From positions 5,208,001-5,272,000 of the forward strand of contig OY744467.1 of assembly GCA_963556145.1 (NCBI GenBank): a stretch of DNA of 64,000 bases. Direction: 5' to 3'. The stretch is from Hygrocybe punicea. Lineage: Eukaryota; Basidiomycota; Agaricomycetes; Agaricales; Hygrophoraceae. The translations under genes and the position numbers were made by a program. The notes beneath the pieces were generated by a model that saw only the letters and a program-made list of their open reading frames with translations, had not been told where the DNA came from and did not search any database. Positions 45,522 to 56,578 of the stretch are shown in pieces. The first letter of the stretch is position 1. Each line of letters begins with the position of its first letter.

Positions 45522-46497
45522 CGTGTCGGAGTTTCCAGTGATCGATCCATGTACCAGGGTCTTGGTTGCCTCGTGGATTCGTATGTATGATCGGGGATCA
45601 AACTTCTAGAAAAAGAGGGTGTGTAGCGGGATATCACCTGATATGCCGATCCGCGCTATCCAAATTGGTAAGGAGTGGTATTTCATATGTGTTCCGTTCA
45701 TGACAATCATTATAGTCTTGGTCGTTTGTTCATCCATGTTAAACAAAGAGGGTCCCCTTTCATCTGTTCCAACAGACTACTAAGATCAACCACTTCTCTT
45801 TGTTACATGTACAAGTCATCACAGGATTCGGGGTTTCATATGCATACTGGCTTTCTCTGGGCTTTCTGCATTTGGTGAGGAGATGGGGGGGAGGAGGTGG
45901 AAGGAAGGCTAGGAAGGCGGTTTGAAGGATTTATTGATTTCGGTTTGTCTAGGGCGAGGGAGTCGTAATATGTCTGGTACAACCAAAACATATTTGAATC
46001 ATGAAAGGTGGGATACCTAAAGTGATTGGTTTGTCTAGCAGTGTCCTTCTACATCTGGGGCAATGACAAGTCATGTCCATTGCATCATTCATGTCATAAT
46101 TATCGTATTGAAGTAGCGGAATGACAGTGGTGACGTTAGTCAGGGGTTTATTACAACTTGGGTTCCAGGATTGGGCTTGAGCAATTATTATGGATAAACC
46201 ATAAATAATTCGCAGGGCGGCAGTCTTGAGGTTGACCATTCGGAGTATTCAACATTCGTTCAGGGGTCCGGGTGGCTAGTGTACATCAACAGATTTCAGG
46301 TCTGCATCAATAACAGGCTAGCATCGTTCGTTCGTCCATTCGTGTGGGGTCAGGGTTGGGGGATGAATAAAGTCGAGAGGAGGAGGAGAGGGAGAGGGTG
46401 TAGGGGAGGACGAGGGAGAGATTCGGGAGAGAGGAGGGGGTTCGTTCGTTCATGTCGAAAGTTGAATGTTGGGGGAGTTGGGAAACGTTTAGTCTTT

Positions 46498-48168
46498 TGT
46501 TACGGATCGCTTCTACAGCGGGCTCCGGCAACAATCAACTTAACTAGGGATCGGATTCCAGAGGAGAGGACAGCAGTTTTCATTGTTGCTTATAGCTAAG
46601 ACAACACTGCTAAGAGGGGGGATTCATGGTACAATGTCATTGCGAACCGTGGGGGTTACCCAAGATAAGGGGGTCTGCCCCAAGAACCAGACTAAACGTA
46701 AGGAAAGGAAAAGAAGAAAAAGTCCGAACCAACAACAAGAACAGTACATATAGTGGCTGGTCTTGAGGGGAGGTAAATAGGAATACAACCATGAAGCCAC
46801 AACATGTCCAACTCTACCATGTGTTCACCATGAGGCGTACATGAGGCGTCCTCATGTCGATGTTCTCGCGATCCAACTGGAGGCCCGGGTGTCGTTGAGG
46901 ATAGAAGAGGTCCGGATGACTCGGATGATTTGTCATCGGATCATGTGACATGCAGAATTGCCAATTCGGGGTCTACACTTGCTGTAACAGGCAAGTGCGC
47001 AGTTTGGCAAGTGCGTTGCACGGTCGGGTCAAAGATGGGTATCGTCCAGTGTGGGGTTGGTGAAGGGAATGTCTTGAGGTGGTGTGGATGTAACAGCAAA
47101 GTCGGCATGAAAGAAAACAAAGGAATGTGCGGAAGGAAAACCAACAAGGACGGTGGGCTAGTCGAGATCAGACATGTGAACAGCATAAGCTGTACCGGAT
47201 GACGATGTCTGTGTTGATGACGTGTCGAGGAGCGGTGTCTTGTCCTGTTCATGGAACAATAGGGTCCATCTGATGTTGGTATCATCCAAGAAAGGGTATC
47301 GTTGTAAATGAATGTGGGAGGTAACAAGGTTATGGATAAAAATGGATAAAGGAATGTGGGTCCAGGTGTCGAGTCATGGCACAGGTGACAAGCTGTGGGA
47401 ACAAGTCGTCGGGTACTGCATTGAAGCGGTGTCGTGTGAACAATAAACGATAGGGGTCGGGTCACTGTATTGGGAAGTCGTGTGGTCTATGGTCGAAGTT
47501 TGAATGTATGTGCTTCGGCGATGGTCGGCTTGGAGGGAACAGTGAATTGTCGTGTGATCGAGGATTGTTCAGAGTGCTCAAGCAGGTGAGGAATGTCGTC
47601 GGATCGTCAGGGAGGATAATGGTAGGCGCGGAATACGAAAGTGGAAACCATATATCCAAGAATGGCAATTGTCAATTACGTGTTGATATATTGTCGAGGT
47701 GGAAGTCGGAAGTATCGATGGCGGAAGGGTTTCGGTGCCGATGCCAAAGATAGATCATAACAAGGTAAAAACCGATCAGGAAGGTGATGGCGATGCTGCC
47801 AATGATGATTACGGTAATTAGCTGTGTTGGGAGTACAGCCATTGTAAATCGGTTTGTCGTGGGATGAAGTCAACAATATGTCAGGGCAAGGGAAAAGACA
47901 ATAGCAATGATGTCCGTCGGCAAGGAGACTATTCGGGTACAGCAAGGTCACGTGGGATATGTCCATGGTCGGTCTGGATTGTTCTAGAAGAAGGGGCAAA
48001 AAGAGAACAAGAATAAGAAAATACAAGGATGTCCAAATGAAGAAACAATGACGTTGAAAGGAAGACAAAGGACAAAAAGAAATGAAAAAGGAAGGTGTGC
48101 AGTGCAGAATCGTCATGGTGGGTAACGGAATGGGCATCGGGGTTGGAAGCGGAGTTGGAAACGTAACA
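46498..48168 (-). repeat. LTR copy 2 of the large-LTR element (1,671 bp)
   Basis: Same length and, where compared, same sequence as copy 1 (offset 4,731 bp). Followed by the TGTTC duplication. Confidence 0.9.
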
Positions 48169-48195
48169 TGTTCAAAGGAGCCATTGAATACTGTA

Positions 48196-48371
48196 GAAGA
48201 CATGAAAAGCTAAAGGGTCCTCTGCCAACATTAGTCGATTGGATCAGTCTTTGCTCACTCATTTGACATCAGCTTTAAATTGTAGCTGATTCAAAGCTGG
48301 TTAAATAAGTGAGAAAAGGGTCATCCAAGTGACTAATGTTGGCAGAGGACCCTTTGGCTTTTCATGTCTTC
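48196..48371. mobile_element. 176-bp MITE with TA duplication and a preserved empty site
   Basis: The ends are GAAGACATGAAAAGC and GCTTTTCATGTCTTC; the arms extend through GGGTCCTCTGCCAACATTAG. TA is at 48194-48195 and 48372-48373. The opposite arm of the host MITE (about 41403) reads GAGCATGTACAGTG without the insertion, which confirms the boundaries. A related piece occurs near 57412-57450. Confidence 0.85.
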
Positions 48372-48447
48372 TACATGCTCAAATATTCTTGTAATTTCAG
48401 CCATTTCATTAGGAATGATATAGCCATTTCTTGAAAAACATCTGTCA

Positions 48448-49205
48448 ACATCCTGGCCTCACTCTCCCTTGCCCTTGGTGAAGGTGATGGTGACAGTGAG
48501 GCTAAAGCAGTGTATTAGACTGAAGACAGTGAGCCACACAGGGTGTGTAGACTGTGTTTGTAGACTGGAGGAGAATTACTATGGTGCATAGTATATGAGA
48601 AAGTATAAGGCTTGTTCTATTGAAATAGATGAACTACAAAAGGGAAATAAAAGAAACAATAAATACTCAGGAAGTGAAATGGATCAAAGACAACAGATAT
48701 GGAATGCTCAGGCATGGCACTTACATTATTTCAACACAGTCACAGTCACCACGTTCAAGGGTCAGGTGAAGGTATCACAGCTAGATGTTGATATGTTGAT
48801 TAAATAGATCTTCCCACATGCTCGTCTACATGGCGGTGTCACATACCAGTTACAAGACACTTTGTATGAGCATGTTGCACGTAGCTCACATCCTTCTATT
48901 TCACTTCGCAGCCACCCCCACTCACCTGTAAACATACAGTATATAATCACATAATATAGACTACGTTTTATGTCGAGAAATCACATAGTAAATACATGTA
49001 CTCAGCCTATGTCAATACTTCTAGCTTACTGGGACTCCGCAGATGCATATAGATCACAATATGTTGTCTATTCATATGTAATGTCATTGCAATAAGACTG
49101 AGTAATGTCATGTATGTATAATTGCGCATATATAAAGGACATTACTACAGACGCTAGGCTACTGTCCCCTCATCCCACTTCCCATCCCCCTCTGCATGCA
49201 AAACA
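48448..49205. other. Upstream region of the interrupted gene at 49206
   Basis: No gene recognised. A TATA-like ATATATAAAGG lies about 70-80 bp before ATG 49206. Confidence 0.4.
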
Positions 49206-51636
49206 ATGCAGGTTGCCCTATTCTTCCCACCTGGTGTCCATCCGAGCATGCTGCCTATGCATCAGATGTCAGCCGGACACCCAGTCACCCCCGAGATGAT
49301 GCAAGCTTACCTGGCTTCTTTGGCACTCCTGCCTATGCAAATGCCAGCTGGTCCTGCACCCAGCAACTCTGCTGCCGCTGTTCCTGTTCCAGCAGTGGGT
49401 ATGCCTGCGATTGATCCGAGTTTGGGCTTGGATGAATGGAAAGAAGGTGTCAATGCTTGTCTCCGGTGTAGAGGGTCGACGTCCCTCTGAGTCCGTATCA
49501 TTGATATATCATGAATCCGGACCAACCCGATGCCGCCATTCGACTTGCATTCGAACCCGATGTAACCCGACGTGACGTGACGTGACGTGACCCGACGTGA
49601 CCGACGTAACCCGACACATGCCGCTTTGTGATGGCCGCTTTTGGGCTAAATCCGGCAGCCTCAAACGCCTCGGAGTTCCAATTCCAGGAGATGGATCTCT
49701 TCGGACTCAATCCCCGACTTCGGATTTACTTTATTTATGCATCCCCTCGTCCTTTCGGAGATATGTAGGACTTTTTAGATCTTTTCCTTGCATATTCATT
49801 TTCCCCTCCATTTCCTGTCTTCGTTGCTTTGCAACCCCCCTTTCCACATCCCCATTCCAACCTTTCTTTGTAGCTTACCATCGGCCGAAGTAGACATGTC
49901 CGAAAGTAGATTACTGTTTCCTGTACCATAAAAACGGTCCCCGACGACCGTACAAAATAAGATACCCTTAGTCCCCATTTCCCTTCAGTCAGAATCGCCT
50001 TTTAATCCCTTCAAATGCTCGTCCATGTAGACCCTTAGCTTTTTATAGTCCACTTCGTCGTCTTTATCGTTGTTTCCATATATTCGTTCATTGTTTCCGA
50101 CCCGACCTGACCCGACCCGACCCGCCGTACCCGACATCGTCGGGTTCTTTATTATTTGTCCGTTTTTACTCCGTTCATCACCGGATTCATCGTTATTAGT
50201 CCAGTTTTACGCGGCGGCTTTACTTTTACTAACATTCCCTTCCTTTTACTACTATTCCCGACACTGACTTATCCAGTCACTTCTACGCTGACACCCCTTT
50301 GGTTAGGATCATTATATTATTTCTTTATTGTTCCGAAGCCACCAAGAACCCGCATCTACACCGGATGCTGGAGAGTACGACTGCCGGAATGCGCCGACAA
50401 CGTGATGAAGATGGCGATGGCGATGGTAACAATGATGATCAAAGGCCTAAAAAAGTAAAGCTTAGTGGGCTGGCCAAATGGCTCAACTGTGCAGAGACGA
50501 AGGTACGCACCAAGTTGCAGGTAAGTTGTTATATCTGTTTGGTATCCGAATGTTGATCTATAAAATTGATTCCATGAGAGTGAGATTGGATTTCAGATGG
50601 TAAGGCTTGCTGGGCCCGTCAAATCATACATGAGCAAGCCTATAGGAGAAGAGTCCAATGGCCAAGAGAGTGAGGATGACTCTGATGAAAGGCATGTCAA
50701 CGACGCGGCTCAATACGATATGCAATTTGATTTCACCACACGTGTTGATGAAGTTCCAAACAAGCTTGTCATTGAGCATGCTGCAGAGCTAGTTTTCAAG
50801 GAACAATCAGTAAGTTGAATCCATCTACATTAACCATCACTTACGAGAATCACATCAGTCCAATGAAACTAGCAAGCTCACCTACAAGACCGTCAAGTTT
50901 AGTCATGCCGATTGCCTGACCTTTGCGAAGAGGAAGTTCCGTCTTTTGAAGACGAGCTTGAAGTATCTGGAAGATGAAGAAAAGGCTGCCAAGAAGAAAA
51001 AGTCAAACAACAAAGCGAAGAGATCAATGAGGAAAAAACATGTACGTACCTTTTTACATATTATGTGCAGGGCTGAATCAGGCCACTATCAAGTGCAAGG
51101 AAGATCAGATCAAAGCAGTCAAGACTTACCAACAGTTATATGGAAACGATCCTGGCCCATTCCTTGAAGAGTCGGATTGGATGTCTTCGGAAGTGAGTGA
51201 AGTGGAAACTGATAGCGAGTTCAGTAAATCTGTCCATCAAGATGCCTGGAAAGAGAAGGTTAGTGGAGATGAAGTCGCATGGGAGGTGGTCTGCCCTGCT
51301 TGGCGTTCTGCTGAGGTTCGTTTAGTGTCATTGCTGATATTGTACTCGCCGCAGGTAACTCAGATCTATGAGAAACTTGATCGCATTCATTTAGAAAGCC
51401 AGAAAAAGGATCAGTGTGGAAAGTCTCGCGCACTCACCAAGCGCATCTTCCTTGGTACCAAGTTGAAACCAGACCACTGCCCTCACCTGGAGGTTTATCT
51501 GATGATGATCGATGATGCCTGGAACAGGGAATATCTGGCTGGACATGAAGACGAACAGATCTTCACCAAGACTCTTGATCCCATCGGCTTTGGCAACAAC
51601 ACTAGTCAACCTGGAGCTGTCACGATGACCACATAA
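49206..51636 (+). pseudogene. Unknown gene, ~442 aa, exon 1 broken by a solo LTR
   Basis: Coding parts: 49206-49466, then (past the LTR and the duplicated CCGG) 50365-50520, 50597-50809, 50859-51041, 51082-51315 and 51355-51636. If the LTR and one CCGG are ignored, the frame runs through without a stop. The N-terminus is Met/Pro/Ala-rich (HPSMLPMHQMSAGHP). An acidic and basic middle follows (DEDGDGDGNND, EEKAAKKKKSNNKAKRS), then a folded-looking C-terminus (KTYQQLYGNDPGPFLEESDW, VTQIYEKLDRIHLES, CPHLEVYLMMIDDAW). Family not recognised. It converges on the CACTA-like transposase, so it may be that transposon's second gene or a host gene beside it. The intron at 51042-51081 is short (40 bp) and uncertain. 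With the LTR in place, translation would stop at TGA 49488-49490. Confidence 0.6.
49467..50360 (+). mobile_element. Solo LTR (894 bp) with CCGG target duplication
   Basis: It starts TGTAGAGGGTCGACG and ends CCCGCATCTACA (TGTAGA...TCTACA inverted ends). CCGG is at 49463-49466 and 50361-50364. It contains ACGTGACGTGACG-type and GACCCGACC-type short repeats. The relative at 18817-19609 aligns over most of its length. No retroelement genes. It was inserted inside an exon of the surrounding gene. Confidence 0.8.
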
Positions 51637-51899
51637 AGACCAAGCTTGTTACAATTCTTGCAAACCCGTCTTTCGCTCTGTTTGTCTTGCGCTCGGAACT
51701 TGTTATCGCATGTTTCACTGGCTCGGTTGGTCTTGCACTTGAGATTGTTTTGTGAACATTATTGCACCTGTAATATTAATATTTTGCACCCGTTTTCTGT
51801 TGCACAATGTTGTCGAATACAAAAAGTAATAAAATACAATTGCCATGAATTATACTATAATAACATCCTGGGGTCATGTCTTAATTGCAATAAGTGGAA

Positions 51900-54800
51900 T
51901 TGATGGTGGTATGGTGCACCTGTGATAAACCGAGAGTTGCCCATACTGTGTTCGACAATGCAACATGGCATGCATAAGGTTTAACATGGGTCCAGGTAAA
52001 CCTGGTGACCCGCCGGTTCGGGTCTGACCGGTGTGGGTACCGGGTTGCCATTTTGGCGACCCGTGCAACACCGTGACCCGAACCGGCGGGTTCACGGGTC
52101 ATCACGGGTCATCAACACAGGTAAGTCTATTAACTTTACTAATATTATTTATTGCAGGAAACTCGACCGCGACCACATCGCGAGCACACCACAATGGATC
52201 CCAACACCAATGCAATGCCAACGGACACGGGACAGCCACAACAACACCACCAACACCACCACCAGTGGTGGCAATGGCAACGGCAGCGTCAACAACGACG
52301 ATGGAACAGCATCGGCAACAACGACGACAGCAGCAGCAGCAGTACCAGCAACAGCAGCAGCGCTGGCAACAGCAGCAACACCGGCCACAGCAGCAACACC
52401 GGCAGCAGCAGCTGTGGCAGCAACACCACTGCGACCATACCACCACCTGACGAGGACAACAACAGCGTGCCGGCAGCAGCAGCAGCAGCCATGGCAGCAA
52501 CACCACCACAACCATACCACCACCCCGACAAGGATGACGGTTGGCAGCAGCAGTGCTGGCAATGCCAGGCAGGGACCACGGGACAAGACCCCCCGTCCTT
52601 CCCCATCCCTCGGGGACACTGGAGGGCTCCCCGGTACCCATCTACCTCGTGAAGCGCAGTGCCGTATCTATTGATACGTACCTGCAATTTGCGAGGAGAA
52701 TGGTTGGGGTGAGCCCGCCTCGGTCTGGGTCTCAGAACCCAGACGCGAGGTATGTGGTGCCCCACGGGTATGATGAAACCCGGGCAGTGCATGCAAACCT
52801 GGTCAACCCGGGGGCAACCCGGGGGCGAAACCCGCTGGCACCTGGACCCTTACCCGCCATTGACCGGGTTTGGTGGGTCCGGGCCTGGGTTGGATTTTTT
52901 AGACCCCTGGGTTACCCGTGTTAAACCCTAGGCATGCATGTGACATGATTTGCGATGCAGGAATGATGTTTGGTGGACCTTCGATGGCAGGATTGAGGAA
53001 TTTTCCTGCTTTCCAGAAGTAAACTTCGAGCCTTGGACTGATATTTTGTTTAGTAGATGCTAGCAAGCCTGAACAATGTAAGAAATGTACTATGGATCCC
53101 AATGTATTGTATCAGCATCCTGAAGATGGACAAACCAGCGTACTTCAAGCCATGTTGAAATGTCAGAAACCCTGGGTTGTTTGTGAGAGAAGATCACGAA
53201 GACTTGTCCAACATGACACATGCCATTTATGTACAATTGAACAATTGAAGTTGGTGAGTTGGCTAGTTTTTTTGAAGGTGTGATGCTCCGCCCATCTAGA
53301 ACCATGAAGGAATGGAATCTTGCTTGGTCAAAAATGTAAAATTGGGTCGATCCTGTGATTCTGGTTGACCGGCTGACTATTTTGATGTCCAGGTACGTTG
53401 TGTTGTAGTGCTGAAGGAGGTTTGAGATATGTTCTGGTTCGAGACGTTCGAGAGAATGTGTTCCCAATGAAAAATGTGTCGTAGCTGTTGAGATGATGCA
53501 ACAGGTAAAACAATCACAAGAAAGGGAGCATGACATACCATTATTTGTGAGGTCTTTAACCTCATTTGATAAAACAGCGACTGTCCCTTGGTTGTCACCA
53601 TCTGATTCCAATATAGTTCTGACAGCCTCTATAGTGACCTCTTCTTGTTCGTAGTCAGGGTGAGTTGCCAAACTGAGCAGCTATAAGTCGGATGCGGTGT
53701 CATCATTGTTCATTAGAAGAGCGGGGAGAACATACCAGGTCCCAAAGTGCAACATCCCTCATGAATTCCCAGAAGAACGTCACCTCAGTTTCACCCCCAC
53801 TATGATTGTTTGCCAAATAGCTTTTCAGGGTCTTGTTTAGCTGCTTGAAAAGGAATGTCCAGAAGTTATAGACCGAGCCGTAATCTTCAATTTGATCAAA
53901 TATATGTGTAAGGTAGTGATGATTGGGCTTGACTTTGTCTGGGTGCAACTAGACGGAGCGATTAGCCTTTGTTTGTGATGGAAAAGCATGCACTTTTTGA
54001 AATCCAACCAGGTAACCATATAGTAGTGATTTTGCTTGAGGAATGTCTGCATCCCTAATCATCTGAGCGGTGATGATCTTGAGTGCTGCTGCCAATTTGA
54101 GGAAGTTGTCGGCATCGCCTTCTAACATCCGTGGCTTTGGTTTTGGAGTGGGTGTAGATGTCTCTGCCTTGAGCTTGCCGTTTGCAATTTTCTTGAGTCG
54201 TGCTTGTTCATTTTTGTCCCATTTTTCAGTTTCTTTGAGATATGTTGACATTGACGAAGGATAGAATTTGTCCCAGATCAGAGGCATCTGCAAACACAAT
54301 CACAGACATCATGTATTCAGAAAATGAAGACCTCACGATGACAGGACAATAAACCATCGACATCGCCTTCCATTCGTCTGCTGTGAGTGATCCACCAGCT
54401 GGATAACCAACCTGACTTGGTAAGTGAGCAACCCAGCCAGGCATTTTGAACTGTAAATAGTTTGTTATCACATACAAGAATAGTTTGGGACACAAACCAT
54501 GTCTAGGTAGCCGTGTATCTTGTCAAGTTCTTGAGGTACTTTCATTGTTTCTGTATGTTGCCGTAAAGCTTTTGACTGGACCCAAGCTTCAAACCATTGG
54601 ACCTTCATTACACCTGTTGTGACCGCATGCAACCATGAACTAATTCTGAGATTATGAAACACACCAAGAAAAATGTTATGCATTGGATCAATCACACACA
54701 TTTGAACAGGGTCAAAGTAAGGTAATCTTGCTAGTTCAAAGTAATGGACCGAATGCTCTTTAAAATATTCTTGGCATGACTTGTCATCTCGTAGTTTGTG

Positions 54801-56578
54801 ATACTCAAAGGCTTGTCGTTTATGTTGTTCACCATCCCATGCAGGAAAACCTGAAACCATTGCGTTTGGAGCATAAATTGCGAGAGGCATAGTCACAATT
54901 TTCTTTCATTGCGTTCTCAGTGTATAATTCGTCATGAGTTATATGGCAGTGGCTGCAAAAGCCAGTCTTCTTTGCATGGTCAGCAAATCCGGATACTTTG
55001 ACAAATGCGGGGTGATTGCAGACAACGGCTGTGAGAATGATGCAAACAAGTCGACCTTCTGGGAACTTGGGTGTTTTGATCCAGATTCCTTTCTCATAAA
55101 GCCAAATTAGGTCATCAACATAGAGGATAAAGAAATGAACCAGTTCTGCCTCCATCCATTCTCTTGGGCCCAGTGTGATGCCATAGATCTTCAAGTTGCG
55201 AGGACGATAGCTGGTGATTCTTATGGTGAGCAATTGCAGGACATAAGGTAGAGTAAACGATACCGGAGGTGGTTTGGAAGGTTTGCAATACAGTTTGAGA
55301 GTACACCAGAGTTGTGAGAGGTGCCTCGGCCATTTTTGAAATTGAAGCTGATGCGAACAGCACTATTACATTTGATAATGTGCCAGTGATAAGTGCACTC
55401 ACCCATCAAAGCTGAGAAGGATGCCAAGTCGAAGTTCATTTGCACTTTCTCGATTCAGGTCATTGTCGAAGAAAGGCTTCTTGTCAGGACCAGGTAATGT
55501 TTTCCAGATATTCCCATCCATAATAATAGATTTGCTGCCCGGTTTCCTCTGCTGATGTCGCCATGCATCACATGCCTCCTCAATTCCTGGTTGGTTGAGA
55601 AACTGAGACAACTGTTCCAAGATAGGCCGTGTAGGACTGCGCAAGTAAGGGATGTTCTTCGCAGTACCTTTCGGGTCCCAGAACTTGAAGATCGGTATCT
55701 TGCAGTGATTGCACACTGGACTGCTTTGTGTCGGGTCAGAAGGCTGTGGCTTTGCAGGTTTTGTGACATCTGGCAAATAGAGCCGATGGCAACTTGGACA
55801 GGTGGGATGTATATTGAATTTGTCGTCCAAGTGGAGTCTCTTGAATGTCGTCGTGAGTGTCACAGGTGCTTCACTATCATCCTTGGATGAAATGTGACCT
55901 AGCACTATAAAGATCAATTTTAAAACTTTTAGCAAGAGTACAAGCACGGTGAGGGATATGGAAATGAAAGTGAAGCCAAGCTGTGAGGAGTAAGAGTATA
56001 TGCCAGAACCAGTACGATGTGCACCCCTGCAATGTCTCAGCAGGTGCAATCGGTGGCTGTATTACTGTTCTCTCTGTTCTCTCATCAGGTTCTGCGGTCT
56101 TGGTTGCAACATCGGCAGCTTCTTGAACATCATCCTGGGCGTTGTGATCTGGAGTTGGTTTGACTGAAGGAGTGAGTGCTACATCTTCAGCATATGAAAG
56201 ATACAAATCCTTGAAGTCATCTAATGGATTTGGGATGTCTGGATGTTGTGCGGAAACCTTAGGAGATGGTGTGGTGGGCGGAAGCTGGAAGTCTGTATCA
56301 ATGAGGTTGTCTGCAGGACTATCCTGGTAACCGACTGAATCTGAAATAGACCATGGATAAGCAATCACAAGTGAGATTTCAAGACGCTCACCTTGAACAC
56401 TGTTGGAAGGGAAATGTGATGTTGTATGCAATGGAGGGAGTAGAATTATTGACGAATGCCAATTGAGGTCTTCCAGCCTTGGCCTCTTGGATGTAGATGC
56501 TACCATCGGATCATGACGGAGCCGTTTGCCAAGCCCCAGGGATGGCATCATGATGGAATCCTGTTCTTGCTTTTCCAT
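51900..56578 (-). pseudogene. CACTA (EnSpm)/Tnp2-like transposase gene, multi-exon, 3' end split by a hAT-like element
   Basis: Minus strand from ATG 56578. Order of segments: Pro/Asp-rich N-terminus; a zinc-ribbon-like region CPSCHRLYLPD / CNHCKIPIF (about 55700-55790); GILLSFDGFNF (first catalytic Asp, about 55400); KIYGITLGPREWMEAELVHF; TPKFPEGRLV; CSHCHITHDE; PYFDPVQMCVIDPMHNIFLG (the hallmark Asp-Pro-Met-His, about 54680); LPSQVGYPAGGSLTADEWK (about 54390); and the C-terminal module KPNHHYLTHIFDQIEDYGSV / FWTFLFKQLNKTLKS (about 53830-53930). WLEVRWFVHLQDAD and a tail follow at 53090-52940 and resume past the insertion at 51966. The order matches Tnp2-type transposases of EnSpm/CACTA elements. 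Many introns; most exons look open, with possible lesions I could not separate from splicing. CACTA-type termini were not found. Confidence 0.75.
51975..52930. mobile_element. 956-bp non-autonomous hAT-like element, 8-bp duplication GGCATGCA
   Basis: The ends are TAAGGTTTAACATGGGT and ACCCGTGTTAAACCCTA (both fit YARNG). GGCATGCA is at 51967-51974 and 52931-52938. Subterminal arrays of GACCCG/CGGGTC motifs fill both ends. The core has an intron-like GGTAAGTCT...TTGCAG (about 52119-52157), ATG GATCCC, then CAG/CAA/CAC triplet runs (52200-52520). CCCATCTACCTCGTGA (about 52636) is shared with the 10230-11671 element. Long ORFs in all frames come from the triplets and are not trusted. It interrupts the 3' end of the CACTA-like transposase gene. 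Confidence 0.85.

Larger units (their letters stand above)
41767..48168 (-). mobile_element. Large-LTR retrotransposon derivative without gag-pol, 6,402 bp
   Basis: LTRs at 41767-43437 and 46498-48168 (1,671 bp each) appear identical wherever I compared them. They start TGTTACG and end CGTAACA. A 5-bp duplication TGTTC flanks it (41762-41766 and 48169-48173). The purine tract reads CCGGGGGTAT on the minus strand next to the copy at 43437, so the element is probably oriented minus. TGTTACG ends and this tract type are common in fungal Ty3/Gypsy elements. The 3,060-bp interior has no protease, RT or integrase. Identical LTRs mean a very recent insertion, which must have used enzymes supplied from elsewhere. 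Confidence 0.88.
41339..48447. mobile_element. MITE with long inverted repeats, split by a 6.4-kb LTR element and a small MITE
   Basis: The left arm (41339-41440) contains AATGTTTTTCAATATCATTC, TTACAGGAATATTTGAGCATG and AATGGCTCCTTTGAAC. The same blocks return in reverse complement at 48169-48447. The arms match closely apart from two insertions: the LTR element at TGTTC and the 176-bp MITE at TA. Exact ends are uncertain by a few bases. Confidence 0.6.

Noticed and set aside
52102..52652. Overlapping long ORFs of 156-213 codons in five frames
   Set aside because: All come from CAG/CAA/CAC triplet runs, which stay open in every frame. At most one could be real and I cannot choose.
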